64,000 nt of DNA from Metallyticus violacea (taxonomy: Eukaryota > Arthropoda > Insecta > Mantodea > Metallyticidae): contig CM060833.1 of assembly GCA_030762175.1 (NCBI GenBank), positions 166,383,001 through 166,447,000 on the forward strand. The letters are read 5' to 3'. The notes beneath the pieces were generated by a model. It worked only from the letters and a program-made list of their open reading frames with translations, made no database searches and had not been told where the DNA came from. Positions 23,738 through 34,500 of this stretch are shown here, piece after piece (positions within the stretch are counted from its first letter, which is position 1; each line of letters opens with the position of its first letter). A program made the translations under genes and the position numbers.

Positions 23738-24033
23738 GACCGCCACGGGTGGCCGAGGTCGTTAAGGCACGGACTCGTGAGCGGGAGGTCTGCAGTTCGA
23801 ATCCCGCCAGGACCGTCCTTCCTGACTGGGGTTTTTTCCAGGTTTTCCTCAGTCTTCATAACTGGCAAATGCCGGGGAGGTACCTAAACTTAGGCCTGGA
23901 ACGCTTCCTTCCTTAAAAAAAAAAATATCCTTTCCCAATTTATCATTTCATCTCATGTATCATCTGTGTCCACCGCCTGTGGTGCCTCAGTAGTGAAAAC
24001 GGGCGTTAAACACTACTCAAAAAAAAAAAAAAA
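23738..24033 (+). mobile_element. SINE-A copy 2, inserted at a mariner end
   Basis: Complete copy with A box GGTGGCCGAGGTCGTTAAGG and B box GTTCGAATCCC, standard body and A-tail. It is flanked by the 11 bp duplication ACTACGAGGGT (23727-23737 and 24034-24044). The duplicated target is the TA plus terminal CGAGGGT of the mariner that begins at 24038. Confidence 0.9.
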
Positions 24034-24037
24034 ACTA

Positions 24038-25312
24038 CGAGGGTAGATCCATAAGTTTCCGGTCTAGCCATTTTCTAGGTATGATAAAGACAAAAGCTAT
24101 ATTTCAGTTTTCAATATAGTTACCTTTTATTGCAACTCACTTTTCAAATCTTTGTGTTAGCATTTCAATCCCCTCCCCAAATAGTCAGAAGTCTTGTCTG
24201 CAAAATGGGCATAAACAGAATCCATCGCTTCTCCATCACACTTAAATTTCCTTCCTCGAAGGTCCTTCTTGAGTTTTGAGAAGAGGAAATACTCACTGGG
24301 AGCTACATCTGGGCTGTAGGTGGATGATCGATCTCCTTGAAGCCACAATTTTTTCAGAGCTTCCTTTGCAACAAGAGCTGTGTGCACAGGCGCGTTGTCG
24401 TGAAGAAAGCGCACACCACCACTCAGCTTTACTCGCCTTTTCTCTTTGATGGAAGCACGTAGTCTGTGTAGTAGGCCAGCATAGTACTCCCCATTTACTG
24501 TGGTGTTCCTCTCCTTGAAGTCAATGAAGAGTATTCCTTCACAGTCCCAAAGGATTGTGGCCATGATCTTCTTGGTCGACTGAGTGACCTTGGTCTTTAA
24601 AGGCGGTGCTTCGCTAGATTTACGCCACTCCATTGATTCTCTTTTGGACAAGGGATCATAGTAGAGTTTCATCTGCTGTAACAATGGTTTGCAGAACTTC
24701 TCTCTCGTTGTCACGGCAGAGCTCCAAAAATGCCTGACAATAAATGAATCGTTGCTGCTTATGGACTAAGGAAAGAAATCTAGACACCCATCTTGCACTA
24801 ACCTTATTCATGTTTAAATGTTCATGAATAATTCGAAGGACTGTTGTTTATGAAAGACCCAACCTTGTTGCTATTTCTGTAACTTTGAGCCGCCGGTCTT
24901 TCATAATTTCTCCTTCCACAAGAGCGATGTTTTCAGGAGTGAGCACCTACAAGGCCTGACCTGCACGCTCTTTGTCTTCAATGCTTTCTCTACCCATTCG
25001 AAAAAGTTTGGCCCATTCTTTTACGGTAGAATATGAGGGGGACGCTTCCCCATATACACCGTCCAATCGCTGTTTAATTTCATTTGGAGTGAGTCCTTCT
25101 TTTGTGAAGAACTTAATAACATGTTGATAATCCATTTTGAACATGTCACAATCTTCTACACATAGCTTTCTTTATGTAAGTATATCTGAACAGCTGAACA
25201 CAGCGGAGCGGAAGCTACAGATGCAATTGTTTACTTAACAGATAAGATATGACACCAGATAAAGGTTTTGTGATGGCGATAATTGTTATTGGCGAGAAAC
25301 TTATGGAGTCGG
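24038..25312 (-). mobile_element. Mariner (CGAGGGT family), copy 1
   Basis: The left end CGAGGGTAGATCCATAAGTTTCC is intact; the right end is decayed (GAAACTTATGGAGTCGGAG). The - strand encodes a DD34D mariner transposase in pieces. The N-terminus MFKMDYQHVIKFFTKEGLTP is at 25144; the HTH frame runs to 24947; a 185-codon frame (24157-24714) holds the catalytic part. Motifs: FLHDNAPVHTA (second D) and YSPDVAPSEYFLF, where the expected PSDY aspartate is glutamate, 35 positions after the second D. Stops separate the pieces, so the copy is inactive. Confidence 0.85.
24157..24714 (-). pseudogene. Mariner transposase catalytic fragment
   Basis: 185 codons from REKFCKPLLQQMKLYYDPLS to ADKTSDYLGRGLKC. 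It includes SMEWRKSSEAP (after the first catalytic block, whose TGDET is lost), FIDFKERNTTVNGEYY, LHDNAPVHTALVAKE, SEYFLFSKLKKDLRGRKF. The longest mariner frame in the window, but N-terminally incomplete and with the third catalytic Asp changed to Glu. Confidence 0.75.
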
Positions 25313-25634
25313 AGAGAAAGCTTCTGCTGTCTTTATTATCTGTGAAGAGTGTTTTATTCTTGATTGTGAATACAACTCAAGCCGCATCCTTTGGGCGGAT
25401 AATAGATTCCTCATTTCCCTTAGGATTGGGCTTATACTTTTTGAAATTAGTGATGAATTTGATTTTTCACATCATTCTACACAGTCTTAAGTTTTAAGCT
25501 GATAAGCGGCTGTAATAAAACTTGACTTCGTTATATGACTCATTTGTATTTACAGATTTTAAACTTTAGCATTGGGGGAAATGTGAATATAATGTTATGT
25601 CTAGGCCCGAATATTTTATTAAATATAGTAAAGT

Positions 25635-25936
25635 TTTTTTTTTATTTGATTTATTTACGGACGCTCTTTAACTCCTCAGGTCATCAGCGTCCCATTCAAT
25701 TCAGGGCGTGAAACGGCCGACAAATTTTGCTCAGAGGCCTCTTCTTTCAGGCTTGAGGTTCTTTTTCGTGCCGTAAATGTACGACACGGGACTCACGGCT
25801 TTACTTCTCTTCCGTAGGAAACCATACTTAGGATTTTGATGCCCGAAAAAATCCATCGGTCCTGGCCGGGTTCGAACCCGTGTTCTTGGGTATAGGAGGC
25901 AAGTATGGTAACCGCTACACCACCAGGGCCGACCAT
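25635..25936 (-). mobile_element. SINE-B copy 3 (complete)
   Basis: Full copy; the - strand head is GTGTAGCGGTTACCATACTT with B box GGTTCGAACCC. Flanked by the 12 bp duplication ATATAGTAAAGT (25623-25634 and 25937-25948). Tail is the T-run at the left end of the + strand. Confidence 0.9.
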
Positions 25937-25949
25937 ATATAGTAAAGTG

Positions 25950-26429
25950 ACACTGCTATACAGAATGAAACATTGACTGCTACTATAAGATGCTATTGAC
26001 AATAAATATCAAGGTCGGATAGCCGGAGAAAACGGCTTCTGATGAAGCGGCATTCTTCTGCAAGTTGTGGAGACCCGGCCGGTGTTACGGTGCTTGGCTC
26101 AAGCATACATTCTCATATTGTTCGATACTCCGCCCGGAACGAGGAAAGATTTCCGAGATAGGAGATGATAAATGGAGGAATTCCCAGCGGACCTTGGGGC
26201 TTTCTTCCATTCTTGCGGATGCATTCTATGACTTGCAATTACACGCTTAGAGCTGGAAGTTTGAAGTCGATAACAGAACATTCAGTTCTCACCGAGAAGA
26301 CATTTCACTTATTATAATGCAGGACTGTCCAAACTATGACCTACTACTTTAAAACCCTGAAAGTATTCAGTTAAATTACAAGGAGTGTTAGATATTAATA
26401 ACTAGTATATCTGATACAACATGTGATCA
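25950..26429. other. No gene recognised; relatively GC-rich
   Basis: Bases 26010-26280 are richer in GC than their surroundings and carry overlapping 60-codon frames on both strands (26065-26250 +, 26099-26281 -). No family is recognised. It could be part of an unrecognised repeat or an untranslated exon. Confidence 0.3.
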
Positions 26430-27165
26430 TGAGAAGCGTGTGCTCCCTGAGGAGTTTTTCTACCTTCAGGCATACCAAGCGGGACAGCTCACTTGGGACT
26501 CGCTTTGGAGGTGCCGGTGCGGATTTTTTCGTAGTTTCCCATGGTCGCTTAAGTGAATATTGGGATGGACCTTCCTCTTCCACTCTCTCATTTCATATCA
26601 AGCCATTGCTTTTGTTACAGTGTCGTGAGAGTGGGGCTGGTGCGATGTGAAGGTGGCTTGCGTCTACCCCGGCGTGTTCTGAGCGGCTCGAACTCCGGGA
26701 AGGGACTCTGCCAATGTCACTTTGTATGTGAAAACAAAGTTAGAGATCTCTCTGTACCATCTATCCGTGGATCCTGATCGTCCAGTGCCTCCCTCACCTA
26801 TACTCTTCTCCCGAAGGTGCCCCCACTGGAGGCTATCGACAAGGCTGCCGAGGTCGTTAAGGCGCGGACTCGTGAGCGGGAGATCTGGGGTTCCATTTCC
26901 ATCAGATCATCCTCTTTGACTAAGGTTTTTTTCCCTAATTTCCCTCAGTCCTCATAAATGACAAATGCCGGGGAGTATCCTAAACATAGATCCAGATACT
27001 TCCTATCTTTATAAAATCCTATCACAATTTATCATTTCATCTCATGTATCATCAATGTTTACCATCTGTGATGCCTCAGCAGTAAAACAGGCGTTAAATA
27101 GTATTAAAAAACTGGAGACAATGATGACCTCCTCTTGAACAAGGCTGAAGCTCCGAAAGACCCTC
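26430..27165 (+). repeat. SINE-C copy 2, split by SINE-A
   Basis: Blocks CACTTGGGACTCGCTTTGG, GGTGCCGGTGCGGATT, TGGTCGCTTAAGTGAATATTG and CTCCGGGAAGGGACTCTGCC match 30830-31140. The 3' block TTGAACAAGGCTGAAGCTCC lies after the inserted SINE-A copy (26832-27110). Confidence 0.7.
26832..27110 (+). mobile_element. SINE-A copy 3, nested in SINE-C
   Basis: CCGAGGTCGTTAAGGCGCGG and the usual body to GGCGTTAAATAGTATTAAAA. The B box has decayed (GGTTCCATTTCC). A 7 bp duplication ACTGGAG flanks it (26825-26831, 27111-27117). Confidence 0.8.
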
Positions 27166-27419
27166 ATTTAGCCCTAACAGTAAAATCCATCCCTTCACCA
27201 TGTGCAATGTTTTTGTTTAAACGTGCGTCCCAAAACAGAGTAGGTCTTTTGTGTACGTTTAGTGCAAAAAGGAACTTTTGTCAGTCTATATTATGCGCTT
27301 ATTTACGCGAGGTTTCAATAAGTAATTCAACATTTTTCACATTCTGGGGTAGTTTTGTTTCAGTTTCAAATACATTGGATCATATCTTAATTCCTTATTT
27401 ATACTGTATTATTTTTCCT

Positions 27420-27965
27420 TACACAATTATAGCTAGATGTCAGAGCTGGTACACGTTTGGGGTACCACTCAGCTGCTCTGTCTCTCAGCCATCTTTGTAT
27501 TGCGGCTATGACCTCCTCCTCTTCGTCAATCATTTCGCGTGAGTCACCTCCAACGAAGAGGTGGAAATCAGAGTGCAAGATCTGGGCTGCAGAGTGCCTA
27601 AGGAAGAACAGCCCACGGAAGGCCTTTGGTATGTACTTCGTAGTTGACTACTTCACTAAGAGGTAATATATCAATCAAATTTCCGAGTCCCAGAAGAATA
27701 TGGCCAATAACATTAACGGTTAAGAATAATGTCTAATAGAAGTTTTGCGATGCCATTCCATGTATTGTCCTTTGGTATCAAACTCCATATTTCATCTCCC
27801 GTTACAACGGTGAACAAGAAACCGTTATCTTCAGTCTCTAACAAACAACTCTGAACAGTGTTGCATATGATCGGCGGGGATTCATTTTGCACAACTCTTT
27901 GAGTTTTCTACCTGGTAAATAATTGTGCTCACATTGCCGACAGGAATATCAACTACTATATACTA
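27420..27965 (-). pseudogene. Mariner relic of a third lineage
   Basis: On the - strand ETEDNGFLFTVVTGDEIWSL gives the first catalytic aspartate (TGDE). After a deletion of the middle third, HSDFHLFVGG gives the third catalytic block, and REMIDEEEEVIAAIQRWLR with WYPKRVPALTSSYNCV gives the C-terminus. Frameshifts separate the blocks. It abuts DUF4817-type copy C at 28084. No terminal repeats recognised. Confidence 0.65.
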
Positions 27966-28083
27966 TAACTGTTTGTTATCACCGCTATTCTTGAATAATA
28001 AGTAAAAGCATTTTCCGTCATTGTTGACGTGATTGTGTATCCAACGGCTGTACCTTCAATCCACTGCCATCTCTCCATACATA

Positions 28084-28945
28084 CAGAGGGTGCCAAAAAT
28101 GTATACACACTTCAAGAAAAGAAAAAACTCTGTTAACATAACAAAACTGAATTCACACAAACAGAAAATGATAAGCACTAATCATCTTAGACTTTTACAG
28201 TTACAACAGTTGTTCAAAATGCCCACCATCGGCATCGATATACTTCTGAGTACGTTGAACTACTGATTGAGCAACGTTTGTGAAAGTGTCCTCAGCGATT
28301 GCAGCACATGCCGTTTCAATTTCTTCCCGAAGTGCTGCCAGTGCTACACTTCTGCGGTATACAACATCCTTAAAAGTTCCCCATAGGTAGAAGTCCAACG
28401 AAGTTAGATCCGGAGAACGCTGTGGAAACTCAATCGAACCTCTTTGTGAGTACTCTGCGGCGAGTACTCAAAACGTTCCAAAACCTAGCAGAGGACGCGG
28501 GGCTTGTTGCTGTACGAGGTCTCCCAGATCTGCCCTTGTGAACACCGCATACGGCAGAGTGAGTCTCAAATTTGTCTCGAATGCGTGCAATTGTTACTTA
28601 CGTTGGCGGTTCTGTTCAGTACACACGTCTCCATTGCCTTTGAACTTCAGTAACATTCTCAGTTTTCCAATACCACTTCAAAATTGCTTTCAGCTGTCCA
28701 AACGATAATTTTGACTCCATTTTGTTGTAGCAACGCTAGCATTAACGTAATGTGAGTCATATAGGTTTACAGAACATCATATGACAATCTTGTCTTCATT
28801 TGTTCATTGTTGATTTACGATAATCTTGGCTTCATTTGTTTACAGAAACTCATATTACACATTACTGTTGTTTTTCGGTTCAACTTTGAAATATTTTAAA
28901 TAGATATCTACTGTGGTAGTGTATATACATTTTTGGCACCCTCGG
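28084..28945 (-). mobile_element. DUF4817-type element, copy C (internally deleted, complete ends)
   Basis: Ends CAGAGGGTGCCAAAAATGT and CATTTTTGGCACCCTCGG with TA on each side (28082-28083, 28946-28947). The - strand carries a broken N-terminal DUF4817 region. A deletion follows after the second HTH block, and the C-terminal frame (28398-28201) DFYLWGTFKDVVYRRSVAL, LAALREEIETACAAIAEDTF, IDADGGHFEQLL. DFYLW is the block just after the third catalytic aspartate. Catalytic domain missing. Confidence 0.85.
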
Positions 28946-28947
28946 TA

Positions 28948-29810
28948 TTTCTAAAATGCCTCTGAATTGCGATGGTCTCATTTTCAGCTCATTTATTATA
29001 ACGCGCATAACTTAGAGACTCCATTTTGATAGTTCTTAAAGATATTTCATCCATTTTCTAAAGCTTGGTAGCACCCACGCACACATTTCCTCATTTACAT
29101 TGAGTTCTTTAGTGAGTTTCTGCAGTGGGAATTTCCGCTTTAACAAAACAAGAGTATACAAAGGGGAAGGTTACATATTATTCCCCTAAAATCACATCCA
29201 AGTAAATTCTGACAATTTTATTGTGCCAGTATTTAAATGCTGCGAATAAAAGCGCTTTATTTCTAATCAGATAACATTCTGAGAACTGTGTAGATGCACG
29301 AATTCGTGTTGGAAAGATCAGAAAGTCTCTGGGAAATCCAAAGAACATAAATGCCTCAAGGTAATGGATTGCTGGCTGTATTGCCACATGACCAAGCAAA
29401 TAAAATACCCAGAGAAGAATATAATCACAGCATCACGTTTCATAAAGTCAAGGCCTGCCACACATCCAGTCGTTGTTGTGATATTCGAGTGTAACATGCG
29501 TTTCTTTGGTAAGTACTCGTGCATAAACTTAGATGCAGATTTTATTACGTTACATCATTACTTTTTTATTTTTTCTGTTTGTTTTTATCTACTCCTGTTG
29601 CTTTGATTACATTAAAGAAGAGGGGCTACAGTACACGACGTTTCATAGATTTATTCCGCACCCTCTCAATTCTCACGTGAACTTTGGCAATGTCGAACAA
29701 TTAAGATTCGCTCTTCTCTGACAGCGGATGCAACAGTTCCGCCTCACAGCTGCGTATAATCAGATCATTCAGAGATGACTTAGTGGGATTCTTGAGCATG
29801 AAATATGCTA
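28948..29810. other. Unassigned; antisense frames of unknown nature
   Basis: Several - strand frames are open between 29178 and 29524, but the protein text matches no family I know. No repeat copy elsewhere in the window. Confidence 0.3.
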
Positions 29811-29811
29811 T

Positions 29812-29813
<2 letters not shown>

Positions 29814-29853
<40 letters not shown>

Positions 29854-29904
29854 TTTCCCAATATATCATTTCATTTCATTTATCATCAATGGTGTCCACA
29901 CCAT

Positions 29905-29949
<45 letters not shown>

Positions 29950-30027
29950 ACGTCACGTTTTTACTATTGAGGCGCCATGGGAGGTGGACATTGATGATAA
30001 ATGAAATGAAATGATATATTGGGAAAA
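29814..30027. repeat. (TA)n arrays with inverted SINE-A segments (hairpin)
   Basis: (TA)n at 29814-29851, a 57 bp SINE-A 3' fragment on + (29852-29908), then (TA)n at 29909-29946, then a - strand SINE-A. Fragment and SINE share TTTCCCAATATATCATTTCA, so 29853-29897 and 29980-30026 are inverted. Confidence 0.8.
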
Positions 30028-30213
30028 GCTTTTTTTTAAAGGAAGGAAACGTTCCAGGCCTAAGTTTAGGATACCTCCCCGGCATTTGACATTTATGAGG
30101 ACTGAGGAAAATCTGAAAAAACCTCAGTCAGGAAGGGCGGTTCTTGCAGGATTCGAACTGTCGATCTCCCGCGCACGAGTCTGCGCCTTAACAACTCGGC
30201 CACCCGCGGCGGT
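29947..30213 (-). mobile_element. SINE-A copy 4
   Basis: Antisense copy; head GGCCGAGTTGTTAAGGCGC-like with B-box complement GGATTCGAACTG. Its 3' end runs directly into the (TA)n array. Confidence 0.85.
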
Positions 30214-30321
30214 TAAAATATATATATTTCGAACTTCAAAAATTTGTGAATATATCCATTAAAACTTGATATTAGCTAAATATGAAAATATAAAAAATTA
30301 AAAGATATACGGTACTGAGGC

Positions 30322-30361
<40 letters not shown>

Positions 30362-30817
30362 GAGGGGAAAAAAGCCAATATGAGTTTGTTACGCATCCGA
30401 AAGGCATAATGTAGGAACTTACTTTTATTATGAAGATGACAAGACTGATTTCGATATTGAAGTAAATGTTCAGGCGTATTAACTGAGATTTCAGGTTTCG
30501 CTTTTTCCTGTTAAAATATTTCACTGGCTCTTATAAGATAGTTAAACAGTAAAAGAGGCCGATTTCCTTCTAATCACAACCTTGTTATGCGAAGTTTTGT
30601 GAATAATTTAAGCTATTTGGAAATTAGACCAGATAACTTAACTTTTTAACTGCCATGAAAGTAGTTTGGAAACACTTGTTACTTAAATTATGCTAACACC
30701 GCCGGAGCATAGTATCTAGTGAATAATTTGAATTTGAGAAATGAAATTACAAATATTTTGATTATGCTAAGACCCAAAATGGAAACTCGCTAATAGATCA
30801 AAAGAACACACTTACTA
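30214..30817. other. No gene recognised; poly(T) tract 30324-30358
   Basis: Upstream of the serpin. A 35 bp T-run and AT-rich sequence; no promoter or first exon can be assigned. Confidence 0.35.
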
Positions 30818-31270
30818 GTGCTTCACCAAGCGGGGTGTCTTGGGATTCGCATTCCAGAGGTTCCAGGTTCAAACACTTTGGGCTGGCATCCTGAATTTGG
30901 GTCTTTTCGTGGTTTCCTCTGGTCGCTTAGGCAAATTCTGGGATGGAATTTTACTTTCCATGAATTTTCCGTTTCCTCCCATTTCATTCCATGGGTTCTG
31001 TTACAAGATCAAAAGTCCCAGGGCGAGGTGAATTGATGAGGTGTGCCGGTGGCTTGAGTTTTGTAAAGTTTCTACCCCGACATTCAGCACGGAAAGGGGG
31101 CGGGGCTTGAGTTCCTTGGAGAGAGACTCTGCCTGCTTTAGGGAACTCTATCTGAAATTTCTGTTAGGTATTCTGTCTATCCTGACCTCCCGGTTTCTCC
31201 CTCACCTCATCCCTTCTTCTCAGTAAGGGCTAGTCCTTGAGCAAGACTAAAGTGCCGAAATTCCACCCCC
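30818..31270 (+). repeat. SINE-C copy 3 (best preserved)
   Basis: About 450 bp with TTGGGATTCGCATTCCAGAG and a B-box-like GGTTCAAACAC at the head, CTGGTCGCTTAGGCAAATTC and TTGAGCAAGACTAAAGTGCC toward the tail. It ends 190 bp before the first visible serpin exon. Confidence 0.7.
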
Positions 31271-31459
31271 CATCACTTGCAATCCAGACCAATGTCACAA
31301 TTATGCAATACAAAATATTTTAACCTTTATTATGGGGTACATCATCATATAAACTCACTCATTACTTCCTAGCTATCAGTTCTAAGACAAGTATGCTCTA
31401 ATGCTGCAAAGTTCAAAATTAAACAATTTAAATTTAATTGAAAGCTTGAATTTCTACAG

Positions 31460-31563
31460 GTGTGCTGTTGGTTAGCAGTGTAATCACTGTGATATGGGGT
31501 CAGCAGGTTGCGCAGAATAATCTGGCTCAGTCTGTTGCAGAATTTACCTTGGATATCCTGAAG
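31460..31563 (+). CDS. Serpin exon: signal peptide core and helix A
   Basis: Acceptor TTTCTACAG, donor GTAAGT. The first two bases finish a codon from an upstream exon; an in-frame TGA at 31447 with no ATG after it shows the start lies elsewhere. Encodes the hydrophobic signal core then LAQSVAEFTLDILK. Confidence 0.85.
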
Positions 31564-34500
31564 GTAAGTTAGGGCCTAATGTTTCAACTAATTTTCTATC
31601 CGCATATGTGTATCAGATAATATAGAAGTTATTTGGGTGTAGACAATCTCAGTTACAAATGGTAGATTGTGTGAAAAAAAAAAAATAGTTTTGCTTATCC
31701 TCCTAGATTACATTTTTATGAAAAATGAATGTAAAAAAAAAAAAAAAACACTACCAGCAAATTTATAGCTGTACAAACATTATGTGATATGTGATATGAA
31801 TGAACGAAGTACGAGGAAGATCCATAAGTTTCCGGCCTAACCATTTTATAGATATGATAAAGACAAAAACTATATTTCACTTTTCAATATAGTTATCCTT
31901 TATTGAAATACACTTCTCACATATTTGAATTAACATTTCAATCCCCCGCCCAAATAGTCAGAAGTCTTGTCCGCAAAATGGGCATAAACAGCATCCATCA
32001 CTTCTTCGTCACACTTAAATTTCCTTCCTCGAAGATCCTTCTTGAATTTTGAGAAGAGGAAATAGTCACTGGGAGCTAGACCTGGGCTGTAGAGTGGATG
32101 GTCGATCTCCTTGAAGTCAAATTTCTTCACAGCTTCATTTGCAACAAGAGCTGTGTGCACAAGCGCGTTGTCGTGAAGAAGGCGCACACCACCACTCAGC
32201 TTTCCTCACCTTTTCTCTTTGATGGAAGCACGTAGTCTGTGCAGTAGGCCAGCATAGTACTCCCCATTTACTGTGATATTCCTCTCCTTGAAGTCAATGA
32301 AGAGTATTCCTTCACAATCCCAAAAGATTGTGGTCATGATCTTCTTGGTTGACTGAGACCTTGGCCTTTAGAGGCGGTGCTTTGCCAGGTTTACGCCACC
32401 CCATTGATTCTCTTTTGGACAAGGTATGGATCATAGTAGAGGATCATTGTTGCATCTCCTATAACTGTAATAGTTTGCAGAACTTCTCTCTCGTTGCCAC
32501 GGCAGAGATCCAAAAATGCCTGACAACAGATGACTCATTCCTGCTTTTGGACTGAGGAAAGGAGTTCAGGCACCCATCTTGCACTAAGCTCATTCATGTT
32601 TAAATGTTCATGATTAATTCGAACGACTGTTGTTTTAGAAAGGCCAAACCTTTGTTGCTATTTCTGTAACTTTAAGCCGCCGTTCTTCCATAATTTCTGC
32701 TTCCACAAAAGCGATCGATGTTTTCAGGAGTGAGCACTTGCAAGGACCGACCTGCACGCTCTTCGTCTTCAATGCTTTCTCGACCCATTCGAAAAAGTGG
32801 CTCATTATTTTACGGTAGAATATAAGGGGAATACTTCTGCATATACAGCATCCAATCGCCCTTTAATTTCATTTGGATTAAATCCTTCTTTTGTGAAGAA
32901 CTTAATAACAACTCGATATTCCATTTTGAACATGTCACAATCTTCTACACATAGCCTTCTTTATGTAACTATATCTGAACAACTGAACATGGTGGAACAG
33001 AAGTTACAGCTGCAATTATTTACTTAACAGATAAGGTATGACACCAGATAAGGGATTTGTGAAGGCTCTAATTCTTATCGGCGAGTCTGGAAATTTATGG
33101 ACCTATCCTCGTATATGAAAGTGTATAATTGAACATGTTTTAATATTTACCATAATTTATTAATGATAAGTTCCTTTTTGAAATCTATTCAATTGATAGT
33201 GGTCACCACTATTTTTGCATATGACACGCATGTACTCTTTTAATAAGACCATGAAAATCTAGCTGTATATACTATGTTTTCCAGTTTTGTATATGGTTCT
33301 TTGCTTAAACACAGCATCTGTGCAATAGAAGTTGATTCATTTCTCTTATATGAACTTCAAGAGTTCCGTTTTTCATGGAAGTTATATACTTAATCTCAGT
33401 TTTCCTGATATTTATAGCAGGTTATTTTATCTGATGGAGGGTCAAATGGAAACACCATGATGTCTCCATACAACGTGTACTGTGCTCTGACTCTGCTACA
33501 GCAAGGTGCTGAAGGCATCACACAAAATGAACTGACTGCATTATTAAGGCAGGGCCCTCAAACTACTAGAGATGGTATATCAACACTCATCTATTCCCTG
33601 CAGGTAAGTATTGTGATATTTTAAATTATATGAATGAAATAAAATGGGATGAACACAATGCTTGCCAAACTATCTCCAAGTTATCAATTTTGCACATTTG
33701 GGATGTGCTACCAAATAGCAAATATAAAGATTTTACAGCAATTCATTGAACAAAATTTAGAAATCAAGTTAGGAGAGAGAAATTTAACTTTAAAATTGAT
33801 ATTATTTTATATTTATATATTGGCAGGATTATTATTTTATCATAGAATAGACTATTTATTTTAATCTTTCATTACGAAAAGTTAATACATTTCTTACAAA
33901 TTGAGATTGAGCCAATTTTACTTGAGGCCCCAACATGTAATGATTTCCTGGTTATCAACTTGAGTTAGACCCCTATTTTGCCTACTTTTTTTCTTTTTCT
34001 CTCTTCACTTTCCTAATTCATTTGCCCCTTACTTTTCCTAAACATTTATTCATTCTCCACTTCTTTCCCACCCTCTGACTGTCAACATTTTATTGTCACA
34101 ATGTTGATTTCCATTTTATTCCATTATGGAGCCCATATACCCTGTTTTCAATTACTTGTTTCCTTGCACTGCATCAAAAAATGAATGTTTCTAAATCCTT
34201 TAAGATACAATGCATCCATGCATACCTCTCCCTTCCTCGTTTATCACAGCTGTCAATACACTTCTTCGTACCCCATCTTTCTATAATATCTTGTACTATC
34301 TCAAAGAACTTTTATTCTCAAAAACTTTATCATATCTCAATATTTTCTATACTCCTCTTCCAGATACCTATTGAATTACGTTCTCCCTTCTACCATACAT
34401 TGCCAATACTGATCTCTTCCAATGTTTCTTACAGTCTCTTCTACCATTATTGTGCAAAACAGTTTTTTGGTATTTCATACAAGTTTTAATTATTTATCAA

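Noticed and set aside
23738..23830. tRNA gene-like sequence with A and B boxes
   Set aside because: The sequence recurs with a constant non-tRNA body and target duplications and does not fold as a full cloverleaf; these are SINE heads. Same for the SINE-B heads.
29805..30085. Frames with Tyr-Ile repeats on both strands
   Set aside because: They translate the (TA)n microsatellite.
30653..30700. ATG with hydrophobic codons (MKVVWKHLLL) as the missing serpin start exon
   Set aside because: No donor in the needed phase (one base of a split codon) follows; the start exon remains unlocated.
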